From the IMG/VR virus record IMGVR_UViG_3300032294_000883, positions 1 to 30,917 of that record: a stretch of DNA of 30,917 nt; one strand, 5' to 3'. Below the pieces are notes generated by a model. That model ran no database searches and had not been told where the DNA came from. It saw nothing but the letters and a program-made list of their open reading frames with translations. This DNA comes from a virus. Shown here in pieces: positions 21,732 to 30,368 of the stretch (the first letter of the stretch is position 1; each line of letters opens with the position of its first letter). Made by a program: the position numbers and the translations under genes.

Positions 21732-22276
21732 TATCTCGGCCCCGAGTATCGACCGCTTGTGGTGGTCATCGTGGTCGGAACTCGCCGACCCGTCACGGTC
21801 ACGCCGGTCAACTGCGACGACCTCGGGGATCGGGAGGGCAGCGTACCGCCCGCACCGGCATACCCACCAAGCGCAGCAGAACCAGACTGCAAGATGCCCT
21901 GCGTCCACGACGGGCGAGAGGCACGGGTGATGCGAGCCTCGGTCAGAAGGCCAGCAGCCTGCGTCTCACCCTGATACGCCAAGGACAGAGCATCCAATTC
22001 CGCAGCCGTTGCCGCTTGCTTGTACACATCCCCGAAGGTCACCGAGTCAGCCAGACCCGCCTGCGCACCCGCCGCCCGCAGCTCGCCGAACTGCCGCCGC
22101 GTCTCGCGCCCGAGCGCCTCAGTCTCAAGGCCAGCCTGCCGCCGAGCGACACCGGCCTCGACCTCGAGCGCACGAGCCTGCGCAGCGCCGACCGCCCGCT
22201 GCTGGCCGGTTGCCATCAGAGACGACCCCGCCGATGCTGCAGCAGCAATTGCGGCTATGGTAATCGGGTCTGCCAT
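21731..22276 (-). CDS. Internal virion protein, gp14-like, 181 aa
   Basis: The N-terminus (MADPITIAAIAAAASAGSSL) is hydrophobic and small-residue-rich, followed by long Ala/Glu/Arg/Gln helices (AQARALEVEAGVARRQAGLE) and a Gly/Ser/Thr-rich tail. This is the usual plan of T7 gp14-type ejection proteins, which enter the outer membrane at infection. It is followed directly by the gp15-like gene, and its ATG overlaps the stop of the gp13-like gene. Confidence 0.78.
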   Translation of the reverse strand: MADPITIAAIAAAASAGSSLMATGQQRAVGAAQARALEVEAGVARRQAGLETEALGRETRRQFGELRAAGAQAGLADSVTFGDVYKQAATAAELDALSLAYQGETQAAGLLTEARITRASRPSWTQGILQSGSAALGGYAGAGGTLPSRSPRSSQLTGVTVTGRRVPTTMTTTSGRYSGPR

Positions 22277-22704
22277 CAGAGTACCCTCGCGTACATGTCC
22301 ATGTCCTGACCTCGCTGGAAGGCTCGCATCCGGCCTTCACGCTCGAACCCGAGCATTCTCGCCCATCGGTGACCGGGCATAAAGTCCGGCACCACATACG
22401 CCTCGACGCGCTCGATCCCGCAGCCGTCGAAGAACTCGGCAACCGCACGGTGGATGCTTATCATGCACCGCCCGGAGTCCGCAGAGAGCAGCGCCCACGC
22501 CGACGCCCGCCCCTCCCAGAGATTCACCAGTCCAGCACAGCACACAATCCGACCGCCCTCCCGCGCCGTATAGCAGGGACCCGCATCGGCCAGCTCCTGC
22601 CCATACCCCGGTCGCCCCACGAACGGCGACAGGAACTCCTGCGACGGCTGCAGGCTCAACTCCTCAATATCAGCCGGGACAAAAGGGTGCACCTCGAAGG
22701 TCAT
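22276..22704 (-). CDS. GNAT-like virion-associated protein (T7 gp13-like, DUF2833 type)
   Basis: 142 residues. The order ARVGG-type strand (GGRIVCCAGLVNLWEGRASA), helix, then MISIHRAVAEFFDGCGIERV and PGHRWARMLGFEREGRM resembles a GNAT acetyltransferase fold. T7 gp13-family proteins, which sit between the tail tube and gp14 genes, have this look. A catalytic function is not evident. It is coupled to both neighbours by ATGA. Confidence 0.78.
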   Translation of the reverse strand: MTFEVHPFVPADIEELSLQPSQEFLSPFVGRPGYGQELADAGPCYTAREGGRIVCCAGLVNLWEGRASAWALLSADSGRCMISIHRAVAEFFDGCGIERVEAYVVPDFMPGHRWARMLGFEREGRMRAFQRGQDMDMYARVL

Positions 22705-25562
22705 CCCTGCGTCTCCATCTCGGGGTAGAGCGCGATGACGGTCATCGGCAGGGGCTGGTCAGCCACCACCCAGATGCGCCCGTCCGTCTCATACCCGCCC
22801 GGAAAGGCGAACACATCAGTATCGCCCGTCAGCAGGGGCGGCTCCTCGTCCATAAAGTCGTTGTTGGTGCGGTACTGGATGAGGTCGAGGTTATTCGGCC
22901 CCGGTCCCACCTTGCCGCCCAAGCTCGCATATAGCCGCAACCCGCACTTGTGGATGCGCTTGATCTTGGCCTGCGCCGTGCCGATCGCCGCACCCGCCTC
23001 GATGCGCTGCGTCGCAAGCGTCGAGGTGTACGGATACCCCACAGTCGCCCGAGAGGTCGGGAACGGCATCGTCACCGCACCGTCCGTCACCACAAGGCCG
23101 GTGACCTCCTCGCCGTCCGCAAGCGCAGAGACCGTCTCGCCCTCAAGGTGCCACAGGCCGCGCAAGGTCGTCGCCGTCAGCCGCCACTCGTTGAACGGGA
23201 CATCATCGTTCGGGAACACCGAGACGATGGTCACAAGCGCAGACTCCTGGTCGATGACCGTGGTGATTTCCGCACGCGCCGAGCGCCAGAGCTGGTTGTC
23301 CTCGTCATAGTACCGATGCACGATCTCGCGCCCGACATCCCCAGCAACGAATACAGGGTCGTTGATGGTGATGAACTCGCCGCTTTCAGACACGATGAAC
23401 TCGTCCGCTTCACTCGCAATCTCAAGGCTCGATGTCACCGTCGCCAGTACGTTGGTCGAACCGGCAGTCTGGTACCCGTCCGCAAGGAACAGATCGGCAG
23501 GCACCACCGCGTTGAACTCGAGCGAGGCGTCCAGGTACCCAGCCCCTTGGATGTCCTCGCCTTCCTCAATCGACTGCCCGATGTACTCGATGAACCGCTG
23601 CGTCCGGTTCACATCGTCTTCGGTTGTCAACTGGTCAGAACCCTCGGTCAACAAACCGCCACCGGCCTCAAGCGCCAACTCATACGGGAAGTCGCCCTCG
23701 ATGGTGCGCGAGACCACCAGCCACACATCGTCCAAGTCCCCGTTCGGACTCGGGATGATCTGCACCGCCTCAACCTTCGCGTCGTTCCCCGCGATGGGAT
23801 GCTGGTGCCAGCCGTAGATGTTCTGTTCCCGATCGTAAGTCAGCCCGATGAGCCGCCCGTTGCCCAAGACGCACCAGATGATGTCATCCGGCTCCTTCTG
23901 ATACTCCATGTCCACGATGCCCGAGCGCGTAACCTCGGGGTACAGAACATTCATGTCCCTCGGCACGAACGCATCTACTTGTAGGTCAAACCGCAGCTCC
24001 ATGATGCGCCGCCCACCCACCCGGGCGAAGATGACCGCATCCTCGACCAGAGTCGGCTCGAGCTCCATCGATCCCTCGGCACTCTGCAGGTCGAACTTCA
24101 CGTTCTCCGGGCCGAGCGGCGCAGTCGTCACGTTTTCGCGAATAGCGATTTCAGCCCCAGCAGTCCCGACGATGAGCGCGTTACCTGGGCGCAGCCACCG
24201 CACCTTGTCCACATTGCCGACCGCGAGCGTCAGGTTGAGCGCGTTGTCGGCAAGAATCTCGCCCATCGTATCGACAGCATGGGAGGAGTAGTCCCCAGCG
24301 ACCGAGGCATACACATCCTGCCCACCGCCCCACCACAGCCGGTCGCGCCAGAACGCCGTCTTGTAGGGGTAGGCCGCACCCATGCCCAGACCCCACGCGC
24401 CCACACGGTACGAACAGGAGGCCGTCGAGAGCAGCTCAGTCGGAGCCACGCCGGGACCCACCACATCAGCCACCACCTGCGTCGTGCTCGTGACCGAGGT
24501 GATCTTGAGGATGACATAGCCCGGATGCAGGAACTTCCACAGCACCCCGGTGTTGCCGTCGTAGTCCTGCCCCTCCTCGTGGATAGGCCGGATCGCGCCG
24601 GTCGTGGCGCTGTTCATCGCCTCATAGAACTTGCCCGAGGACTTGCGGATGTTCCCTGCCGTGATGGACTTCGCCGGTTCCCACTGCGTCGTCGTGATGT
24701 TCACCGGCTGCAACCGCAGGAGCATCCCCACGGAGTCGTTATCGAAGATGGCAAGGGCAGAGGTCACCGTGACACTGCCGGTCGTTGCGGTCAGCGAGAA
24801 GTTCACCTTCGCATCCGGCTCACGCTGGAACGGGCCATCGGTCGGCGCGTAGTCCGCAAAGGCCCAACTCGTGTTCCCGCTGCGCGTCAGGGTCTGCGGC
24901 GCATATCCCTCGCACCCGACATACAGCACATCGCCAGACTGCGCGATGGACAGCGCCGAAGTGTTCTCAGCCGTAAACAGGTCCTCAATCGCATACGGAC
25001 TCGGGATCGTGTAGACCCGCGCCACATCGCCGTTGCCGTTGTAGGCCGTGTACCCGGTCGTGTCGATCACACCGCCGTCGATGTCGTAGAGCTCGAAGGT
25101 CTTGGCTCCGGCATTGACATTCGTCACCTTCACATACCGGCCATTCACCTGTGACATGCCGGCGACCTGCGAGATGTACATCCAGTCGCCGTTCGACGGG
25201 TCTGCACCTACATAGGTCAGCACACCCGGACTCGCCTGCGTGATGTTCGAGATGTCGAGCGGGTTCTCAAGCACCACCCCACGGTCGGTGAAGAGCCTGC
25301 AGTAGTAATCGCCGAACTCGATGACATACGCCTGGTCGAAGGCGAACTCAAACCGCTGCAGCCACACCCGCTTGTCAGGGTACAGCGTCTGCAGGACATA
25401 CTTCGTGCCGGGACACCGCTTCGCTGGACCCTGCGCGGTCGGGATGAACCGCCGCATACGGAAGGTCGAGGATGCGTACTTGTCGAAGTCGGTGCGACCG
25501 CTCATCAGCGACCCGACCTCGCCACCGTTGAAGTTGACGATCGCTGGGTTGACGTTTGGCAT
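22701..25562 (-). CDS. Tail tubular protein B, T7 gp12-like
   Basis: 953 residues. The opening MPNVNPAIVNFNGGEVGSLM, then SGRTDFDKYASSTFRMRRFI, and PTAQGPAKRCPGTKYV are characteristic of podoviral nozzle proteins. Long beta-rich stretches follow (GQDVYASVAGDYSSHAVD and others), ending near TVIALYPEMETQG. It forms the tail nozzle below gp11. The start at 25562 overlaps the gp11-like stop (ATGA) and fits the family beginning; an upstream in-frame codon is rejected. Confidence 0.92.
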   Translation of the reverse strand: MPNVNPAIVNFNGGEVGSLMSGRTDFDKYASSTFRMRRFIPTAQGPAKRCPGTKYVLQTLYPDKRVWLQRFEFAFDQAYVIEFGDYYCRLFTDRGVVLENPLDISNITQASPGVLTYVGADPSNGDWMYISQVAGMSQVNGRYVKVTNVNAGAKTFELYDIDGGVIDTTGYTAYNGNGDVARVYTIPSPYAIEDLFTAENTSALSIAQSGDVLYVGCEGYAPQTLTRSGNTSWAFADYAPTDGPFQREPDAKVNFSLTATTGSVTVTSALAIFDNDSVGMLLRLQPVNITTTQWEPAKSITAGNIRKSSGKFYEAMNSATTGAIRPIHEEGQDYDGNTGVLWKFLHPGYVILKITSVTSTTQVVADVVGPGVAPTELLSTASCSYRVGAWGLGMGAAYPYKTAFWRDRLWWGGGQDVYASVAGDYSSHAVDTMGEILADNALNLTLAVGNVDKVRWLRPGNALIVGTAGAEIAIRENVTTAPLGPENVKFDLQSAEGSMELEPTLVEDAVIFARVGGRRIMELRFDLQVDAFVPRDMNVLYPEVTRSGIVDMEYQKEPDDIIWCVLGNGRLIGLTYDREQNIYGWHQHPIAGNDAKVEAVQIIPSPNGDLDDVWLVVSRTIEGDFPYELALEAGGGLLTEGSDQLTTEDDVNRTQRFIEYIGQSIEEGEDIQGAGYLDASLEFNAVVPADLFLADGYQTAGSTNVLATVTSSLEIASEADEFIVSESGEFITINDPVFVAGDVGREIVHRYYDEDNQLWRSARAEITTVIDQESALVTIVSVFPNDDVPFNEWRLTATTLRGLWHLEGETVSALADGEEVTGLVVTDGAVTMPFPTSRATVGYPYTSTLATQRIEAGAAIGTAQAKIKRIHKCGLRLYASLGGKVGPGPNNLDLIQYRTNNDFMDEEPPLLTGDTDVFAFPGGYETDGRIWVVADQPLPMTVIALYPEMETQG

Positions 25563-26164
25563 CAGAGCCTCACAGACAGCCAAGTCGTGTCGGCAATCGA
25601 CTCCGGTGGGTTTTCAATGGCGTTTGCTCGGACCGCCTCCGTCAGACACAGGCGATAGTCGCGCAGCGCCGCGTTCTTTTTAGCGTCAGATTGTGTCAAA
25701 GCCTCTGCGACGTTGTACGCCAGCAGAGCCGAAAACGCCTCGTCAAACGACGAGTCGAACTGGGTCGGGTCAGTCACCCGCGACAGATACCGCAGGTTCA
25801 TCTGACCAGATGAGTTGGTCAGTATCTTGCCGCCCTCGAGCTGGTACTCCTGCCCGCCACCGCCAATCAGGTCGGACAGATCCGGCGCAGGGAAGTACGC
25901 GCCAACCTGCACGATGCGCAGACAGTCGGTCGGAACGGTGTACTGGTAGGAGTAGCCAAAGGTCGGCACCGCGACATCTGCCGCGATGTTCGCCCGCTTC
26001 ACGCAGAACCGCCAGTTGTAGGTGCGCTGCAGTTTGTCCCGCAGCATCCCATAGATGGCGTTCAGCTCACGCGCAGGCTTGGTGTTATCCGTAAGCGAAG
26101 TGATCCGCAGGTCACCAATCTTGGTGAGCGCGAGGTTCGCAATTGCAACGTCACTCGTAGCCAC
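25562..26164 (-). CDS. Tail tubular protein A, T7 gp11-like
   Basis: 200 residues. MATSDVAIANLALTKIGDLR, ARELNAIYGMLRDKLQRTYN and WRFCVKRANIA are the hallmark of podoviral adaptor or gatekeeper proteins attaching the nozzle to the portal. Its gene lies directly before gp12, as in T7. Length fits the family. Confidence 0.92.
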   Translation of the reverse strand: MATSDVAIANLALTKIGDLRITSLTDNTKPARELNAIYGMLRDKLQRTYNWRFCVKRANIAADVAVPTFGYSYQYTVPTDCLRIVQVGAYFPAPDLSDLIGGGGQEYQLEGGKILTNSSGQMNLRYLSRVTDPTQFDSSFDEAFSALLAYNVAEALTQSDAKKNAALRDYRLCLTEAVRANAIENPPESIADTTWLSVRL

Positions 26165-26182
26165 GGGCTCCTCCCGCAGCTA

Positions 26183-26371
26183 TTAGGCTGGCGGCCAAGT
26201 ATCCTGGGTGATCGCTTCCTTGAGCGTGTCGATCAGCAAGAGCACCTCGAGCTTGCTCATACCGATGAGATCCACCCGCACCTCGACATCGAGGCTGGTC
26301 GTGGACGCACTCTCGGTCACGCTGCGGACACCGGCAGCGCCACGGTCGATTCCATAGAAACGGTCAGCCAT
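26183..26371 (-). CDS. Small virion-region protein, 62 aa
   Basis: Soluble protein (MADRFYGIDRGAAGVRSVTE, then DVEVRVDLIGMSKLEVLLLI) with an internal beta-then-helix pattern. It lies between an intrinsic terminator and the gp11-like gene. Similar short proteins accompany capsid genes in podoviruses, but I cannot name it. It would be transcribed by read-through past the terminator or from an unseen promoter. Confidence 0.72.
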   Translation of the reverse strand: MADRFYGIDRGAAGVRSVTESASTTSLDVEVRVDLIGMSKLEVLLLIDTLKEAITQDTWPPA

Positions 26372-26382
26372 GTCTGTCTCCC

Positions 26383-26419
26383 AGAAAGAAGGGGCGAGCC
26401 GGTTGCCCGACCCGCCCCT
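26383..26419 (-). terminator. Intrinsic terminator after the decoration-like gene
   Basis: Read on the minus strand, a 13-pair stem (two wobble pairs) with a GCAA tetraloop occupies 26419-26390. It begins AGGGGCGGGTCGG and its descending arm ends CTCGCCCCT. TTCTTTCT (26390-26383) follows immediately. This is a standard Rho-independent terminator pointing leftward. It lies between the decoration-like gene and the 62-residue gene and could reduce expression of tail genes relative to capsid genes. Confidence 0.82.
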
Positions 26420-26424
26420 ATGTC

Positions 26425-26928
26425 TTACGCCGCGTAACGACCGATGAGCTTCACGGTGCCGGTCGCGTCAGCGTCGGCGGTGAGCGTGAAAGCCACATCG
26501 TAGAACACGGAAGGGTCGCTCGTGAGACCGAGGGCGTCCCAGATCTCCTTGCCGCTGTTCGCAATCGAGAACACCGCCGACTCATGCAGGACATCCGTGC
26601 CGTTCAGCGCACCGTCCTTGAGGGACAGGGCCGAGGCAAAGAAGTCCGCATCGACCACAGCGCCGCCGTCCTTGGCCGTGCGATACAGGCCAATGTCGGA
26701 GATCGTGGTCGTGCCGATGTCGGGCGAGTACACACGGAGATCGGTCATCACCGCGTTCGAGGGAACGCGGAACATCCGATACGTCGAGCCCGTGTTGTCG
26801 CCGCTGGTGATCGCCGCGGTGGCAACCTCAATGCGCTCAAAGCCGCCGTCTACACGGGGGTTGTTGAGCACGACCGGGGTCGCGTCTGCGTTGGTGATAA
26901 GGGTTGATTTAACTGCAACAACTGCCAT
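26425..26928 (-). CDS. Capsid decoration/head-fibre-like protein, 167 aa
   Basis: Beta-rich, Ala/Thr/Val/Asp-rich sequence (MAVVAVKSTLITNADATPVV, then GSTYRMFRVPSNAVMTDLRV and DALGLTSDPSVFYDVAFTLT). It follows the major capsid gene by 14 bases and precedes a terminator, the position of head decoration or stabilising proteins. No domain is named with confidence. Confidence 0.78.
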   Translation of the reverse strand: MAVVAVKSTLITNADATPVVLNNPRVDGGFERIEVATAAITSGDNTGSTYRMFRVPSNAVMTDLRVYSPDIGTTTISDIGLYRTAKDGGAVVDADFFASALSLKDGALNGTDVLHESAVFSIANSGKEIWDALGLTSDPSVFYDVAFTLTADADATGTVKLIGRYAA

Positions 26929-26942
26929 GACTATTTACTCCC

Positions 26943-27836
26943 TTATTCCGCGCACAGGATGTCGACGACCTTCTTCTCTTCCGTGCGCGTGGCACCGAAG
27001 GTACCCATCAGGTAGACCTGATACGGGTGCGAAGACAGGTCACGACGCTGCGTGACGTTGGACATGATGTCGTTCCAAACGCCCAGGTGAACACCCGACG
27101 GCACCCACACGGGGCAGCGGCGGTGAGTCGTACCAGAGGAGACAGGAAGACGCTCGGTGTGGATGAAGTTGATCCCGAGGAAGCGGGTCACCTTGCCGTC
27201 CTGCAGCACCGGAGCATCGGTGTTGAAGTCGGCGTTCGTGACCTGCAACTGACCGAGAAGGTCATCGTGCTGCTCGGCGCTGATGGCGCAGTAGGCGGGC
27301 TCGGCATCGAGGTCCACCTCGTTCTCCATCAGGATGCGACGCGCTTCACGCAGCTTGTCCACCGTGAGGCCCACGTTGCCAGCGGCAGCGTAGTTCACAG
27401 CAACCTGCTGGTTGGTGGTGTCGAAGTTGGTGGTCGTGCCACCGGCCTCGCCCGTCTTGTTCGCGCCGAAGATGCCCGAGATGATGACATCATCGATGGC
27501 GCGGCCCATCGCGTAGAGCCCGTTCTGCGAGTAGGCAGACTGCGGGTCGGCGAGGAGACGGAGCTTGTCGAAGTTGTCGATCAGGTCAGCCCAGTCGAAA
27601 TCCTCTGGGAACACCCAACGGCGGTTGTTCGGAGTGTTGACCGGGACGATCGGCGAGTACCGGGTCGAAACGGCACGGGCGCTGGTGGCACCGTACTGCG
27701 TGACGACTTCAGAAGCCTTGCCCTTGTACGAGCCAGTCTGCACCGCTGGGCGCAGCTTGGAGCCTTTCTGCTGCAGGAGCAGCGAGATGTTCGTGCCGTA
27801 CTGAACGGCATAAACGGATGCGATATTGTCGGCCAT
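26943..27836 (-). CDS. Major capsid protein
   Basis: 297 residues, HK97-fold-like by pattern. MADNIASVYAVQYGTNISLL, RYSPIVPVNTPNNRRWVFPE, DRCPVW-type C-domain strands and YLMGTFGATRTEEKKVVDIL resemble capsid proteins of the Phage_capsid_2 type. It is preceded by scaffold and followed by a decoration-like gene, as expected. GGAGGG lies 5-6 bases before the ATG, one of the strongest ribosome sites in the genome, fitting high expression. Confidence 0.92.
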   Translation of the reverse strand: MADNIASVYAVQYGTNISLLLQQKGSKLRPAVQTGSYKGKASEVVTQYGATSARAVSTRYSPIVPVNTPNNRRWVFPEDFDWADLIDNFDKLRLLADPQSAYSQNGLYAMGRAIDDVIISGIFGANKTGEAGGTTTNFDTTNQQVAVNYAAAGNVGLTVDKLREARRILMENEVDLDAEPAYCAISAEQHDDLLGQLQVTNADFNTDAPVLQDGKVTRFLGINFIHTERLPVSSGTTHRRCPVWVPSGVHLGVWNDIMSNVTQRRDLSSHPYQVYLMGTFGATRTEEKKVVDILCAE

Positions 27837-28065
27837 GATAGCCCTCCAGAAAACATTAAATGACGATGTTCTCGGATGGCTTGTCCGTTACCGGGGCCGG
27901 AATCCTTGCCCGTTCCGCTCAGGCCAAGCGACCGTCTTTCCGGTTGTCAGCGGGGCCTCGCGGCTTGCCCGACCTCTGGTAAAGAGCCGGGAGGTTTAAC
28001 CCTCCCGGCAACACACAGAGGAGAACACACGGGCAGATAGTACGACGACCATCTGCCGGATGCAA
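27837..28065 (-). other. 229-bp non-coding leader between scaffold and major capsid genes, with hairpins
   Basis: The largest gap between genes in the virion module. It contains a perfect 9-pair stem GCCGGGAGG/CCTCCCGGC around a 6-base loop (27986-28009), followed on the minus strand by TCTTTA, and a second weaker dyad GCAGAT/ATCTGC (28033-28038 with 28051-28056). The first could be a weak terminator or RNA-processing hairpin; the rest is a long 5' leader for the capsid gene. No clear promoter or tRNA was found. Confidence 0.65.
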
Positions 28066-28923
28066 CTACTCCTCGGTGACACCCGGATTCGCCATCCGGT
28101 TGAGCGCCATCATCTCCTCGATGGCACTCTGCCGGACGCGCTGGTCCTGGTGCATGTACCGACCCATGAACTCCTGATCGGCGAACAGCGAGGCCACCTT
28201 GTTCTTGGCCTGCGCCGGTGTCAACGCACCACTCGACGGGGTATCACTACCCACGAAGTCAGCCTCGCCAAACTTGGCACCGATGGCGTGGAACAGCTTC
28301 ATCACCTTTGCGGTGCCGATTGCCCGTTCGAGCGAGTCGAAGGTCGCCTCGTCGATTCCGGCTTCCTTGCCGAACTTTAGCACCGCCCGCTTGGCGAGCT
28401 CCTCGTTCTGGGCAGCAGCCGCGCCCCACTCGCCCTTGAGCGCAGAATACTCGGCCTCGGACTGCTTGGAGAATGCCTCGTCAGCCGCCTCGATGCGCGA
28501 GCTCGAGGCTTGGTTCCACCACTCCGCAAGCCCCTTGGCCTGTTTCGTGGTAAGCCCGAGCTCGTGCAGCACCGGGGCCGCAGCCTGCGCAAACGAGCCG
28601 TCATCGCCATCCGGCACCGGCAACTCGTACTTGTCGGCGCTCTCCGGGCGACCGAGCCGGTTGTACACCGCGCTCCACCCGTCAGCGTCATCATCGGACT
28701 TGGGGGCGAGAATGGTGCGACCGGCCTTGTCAGCGCCGAACACCTTCTCGAGGTTTTGATAGGACAGAAGTGCGTCAGCCGGTCCCTTCCACCCCTTCGC
28801 CTTGACCAACTCGCCGAGCTGGCCCGTGGTGGTGGGGTCGAGACCTTCCGGCGCGTACCATGCAGGAGCCGCTGCCGGAGCAGTCGGGTTGCCTGCGGGT
28901 GCAGACCCTTGTTCGTCACTCAT
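28066..28923 (-). CDS. Capsid scaffolding protein
   Basis: 285 residues. Pro/Ala-rich N-terminus (MSDEQGSAPAGNPTAPAAAP), then WYAPEGLDPTTTGQLGELVK, DALLSYQNLEKVFGADKAGR and acidic Ala/Glu helices with a charged C-terminal region (ALTPAQAKNKVASLFADQEF). This composition and order are typical of podoviral scaffolds, which guide capsid assembly and then leave. It lies directly upstream of the capsid gene. Confidence 0.9.
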   Translation of the reverse strand: MSDEQGSAPAGNPTAPAAAPAWYAPEGLDPTTTGQLGELVKAKGWKGPADALLSYQNLEKVFGADKAGRTILAPKSDDDADGWSAVYNRLGRPESADKYELPVPDGDDGSFAQAAAPVLHELGLTTKQAKGLAEWWNQASSSRIEAADEAFSKQSEAEYSALKGEWGAAAAQNEELAKRAVLKFGKEAGIDEATFDSLERAIGTAKVMKLFHAIGAKFGEADFVGSDTPSSGALTPAQAKNKVASLFADQEFMGRYMHQDQRVRQSAIEEMMALNRMANPGVTEE

Positions 28924-29209
28924 CTCTGAAGTCCTCTTGCAGATTGGTCAAGGTTCTCTCATCCAGGTGCAGCGCCTCGACAATCATCTGCACCGTCTCC
29001 TGTCGGCCAACCATCCGGCCAACTTGGAACATGTCCACCTGCGCACCGGGGGATGCCGGAGGCTTTCCGAGCCTCGCAAACCGCTTCAGATGCGCGACCA
29101 CTATCCGGCCATCGTCGGAGAGTTCGTTGCTCTGGGGGTTGAAGAACAGCCGCTTGTATGCGCGACTGCGCCACAGCACCTGCCGGATACGCGCCATCAT
29201 CAGATTCAT
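28916..29209 (-). CDS. Bbp19-like small virion-region protein, 97 aa
   Basis: The start at 29209 gives MNLMMARIRQVLWRSRAYKR, with ATGA overlap to the preceding stop; an ATG 12 bases upstream is an alternative. The body (LSDDGRIVVAHLKRFARLGK, then QVGRMVGRQETVQMIVEALH) resembles the Bbp19 type of small proteins encoded before scaffold genes of Bordetella phage-like podoviruses. Function is unknown. The stop overlaps the scaffold start by 8 bases. Confidence 0.75.
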   Translation of the reverse strand: MNLMMARIRQVLWRSRAYKRLFFNPQSNELSDDGRIVVAHLKRFARLGKPPASPGAQVDMFQVGRMVGRQETVQMIVEALHLDERTLTNLQEDFRDE

Positions 29210-29370
29210 GCCTTGCCCCATTGTTTGAAGTGTACGCCACCGCAGCGCACTACGCCGCCGAGCAGATCACGGACGGTCGGATGCCCGCAGCCATACCCCT
29301 GACCGTTCCAAGGGCAGAGCCAGACGCATCCCCGACACGCTTGCGGAACCTGCCACTTTGCGTCACTCAC
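29206..29370 (-). CDS. Cysteine-rich small protein, 54 aa
   Basis: GTG start at 29370 overlapping the upstream stop (GTGA). The sequence contains ACRGCVWLCPWNGQGYGCG, then HPTVRDLLGGVVRCGGV, with five cysteines plus a histidine able to form a zinc site. No known family is recognised. Its junctions and cysteine pattern argue for a real small metal-binding protein; its role is unknown. Confidence 0.7.
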   Translation of the reverse strand: MSDAKWQVPQACRGCVWLCPWNGQGYGCGHPTVRDLLGGVVRCGGVHFKQWGKA

Positions 29371-30368
29371 ACCGCCTCGCCCCGGAACCACGCCTTGCCG
29401 CCCTCGACCACCACGATCTCAGGCGGTAGCAGCCGCCCCTCGCGGAAGGTCAGGACAGCGAACCCGCTCGCCCAGTTGACCGGCCCCGCCTCGACATAGG
29501 TGAACTGCGGACCGGTGATGTCGGCCATCGTGCCGGTGTCCACGCCGTACCTGCGGCCTCGGTAGTCGCCCCACGGGGTCACCTTGAGCTGGTGGAGGTG
29601 GCCGTGGACATACGACACGCCGGACTTGAGGGCGCTGTTGTACGCCGCGTGGATGCCGCCATTGACCGGGCGATGCCGGACGCAGACCCATCCATCCGTC
29701 TTGGCGTTCAAGTGCAGCGCCCACCCCGCTCGCCATGCCGGCAGGAAGTCGAGCAGCGTCGTGCCGGGCATCCCCTCGACCTCGGAGACGCGGCCAGACA
29801 GGTAGTTCTCGAACCGCGCATCGTGGTTGCCGATGGTGCGCACCAGTCTCGCCCGGCCTGCGGCTCGCTCAATCTCGGCGCAGCGGTCTTGGACGGTGTG
29901 GATCTCGTCCTTCAACTGCGGTTGCTGCTCCCACATGATGCGCGGGTGTCGGCTGATGCGAGCGCCGTCCAGGATGTCGCCGTTGAGGATGACCATAACA
30001 GGCTTGAGCGCCTTGGCGAGACGGCAGAAAGCTTCATGCGCGACCGTCACCACGCCCGGCCAGTAGTGGCAATCACTCGCCACCAGCACCACGCCATCCT
30101 TGATGGTGTCGTGCATCTCGCCCTCGTACTTGACCGCCCGCTCGGCGGCGAGCTTGTGAGCGCGGAAGGCTGCGCCCGACGGGCCTCGCGTGTTTTCGTT
30201 GCAAACTCTGGTGTTTTCAGATTCGAGCACGATGCCGTGCTTCGTCTCCATCGACCGTCGGCGGTTGAACACCTGCCGGAGTGATAAGTCCAGCGCCTTC
30301 GCCACATCTGCGGGACGCTTGAGACGCTGCCACGCCGCGATGAAGTCCTGATCCGATACGGTCATCAT
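29367..30368 (-). CDS. Metallophosphoesterase with N-terminal HTH-like segment
   Basis: 333 residues. A helix-turn-helix-like opening (FIAAWQRLKRPADVAKALDL, then SLRQVFNRRRSM) precedes a calcineurin-like phosphoesterase: Asp99/His101 (SDCHYW), GDILDG (130-135), GNHD (180-183), His232 and GHLH (256-259). All metal-binding motifs are present. Phage enzymes of this type may act on DNA ends or other phosphodiesters; substrate is unknown. It lies between a metallopeptidase and a Cys-rich gene, away from the other nucleic-acid enzymes. ATGA overlap at its start. Confidence 0.9.
   Translation of the reverse strand: MMTVSDQDFIAAWQRLKRPADVAKALDLSLRQVFNRRRSMETKHGIVLESENTRVCNENTRGPSGAAFRAHKLAAERAVKYEGEMHDTIKDGVVLVASDCHYWPGVVTVAHEAFCRLAKALKPVMVILNGDILDGARISRHPRIMWEQQPQLKDEIHTVQDRCAEIERAAGRARLVRTIGNHDARFENYLSGRVSEVEGMPGTTLLDFLPAWRAGWALHLNAKTDGWVCVRHRPVNGGIHAAYNSALKSGVSYVHGHLHQLKVTPWGDYRGRRYGVDTGTMADITGPQFTYVEAGPVNWASGFAVLTFREGRLLPPEIVVVEGGKAWFRGEAV

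Noticed and set aside
22950-23984. Rightward open frame of 344 codons opposite tail tubular protein B
   Set aside because: Antisense shadow; composition and lack of any motif do not support a gene.
27880-28010. Possible tRNA in the gap before the capsid gene
   Set aside because: Short stems are present but no acceptor, anticodon and T-arm set with the conserved GGTTC-type loop could be built on either strand.
28005-28062. Plus-strand leader-like ACACACAGAGGAGAACACAC followed by an ATG
   Set aside because: It resembles the early gene leaders, but the rightward frame behind it is antisense to the scaffold gene and has no motif. Recorded only as a coincidence of composition.
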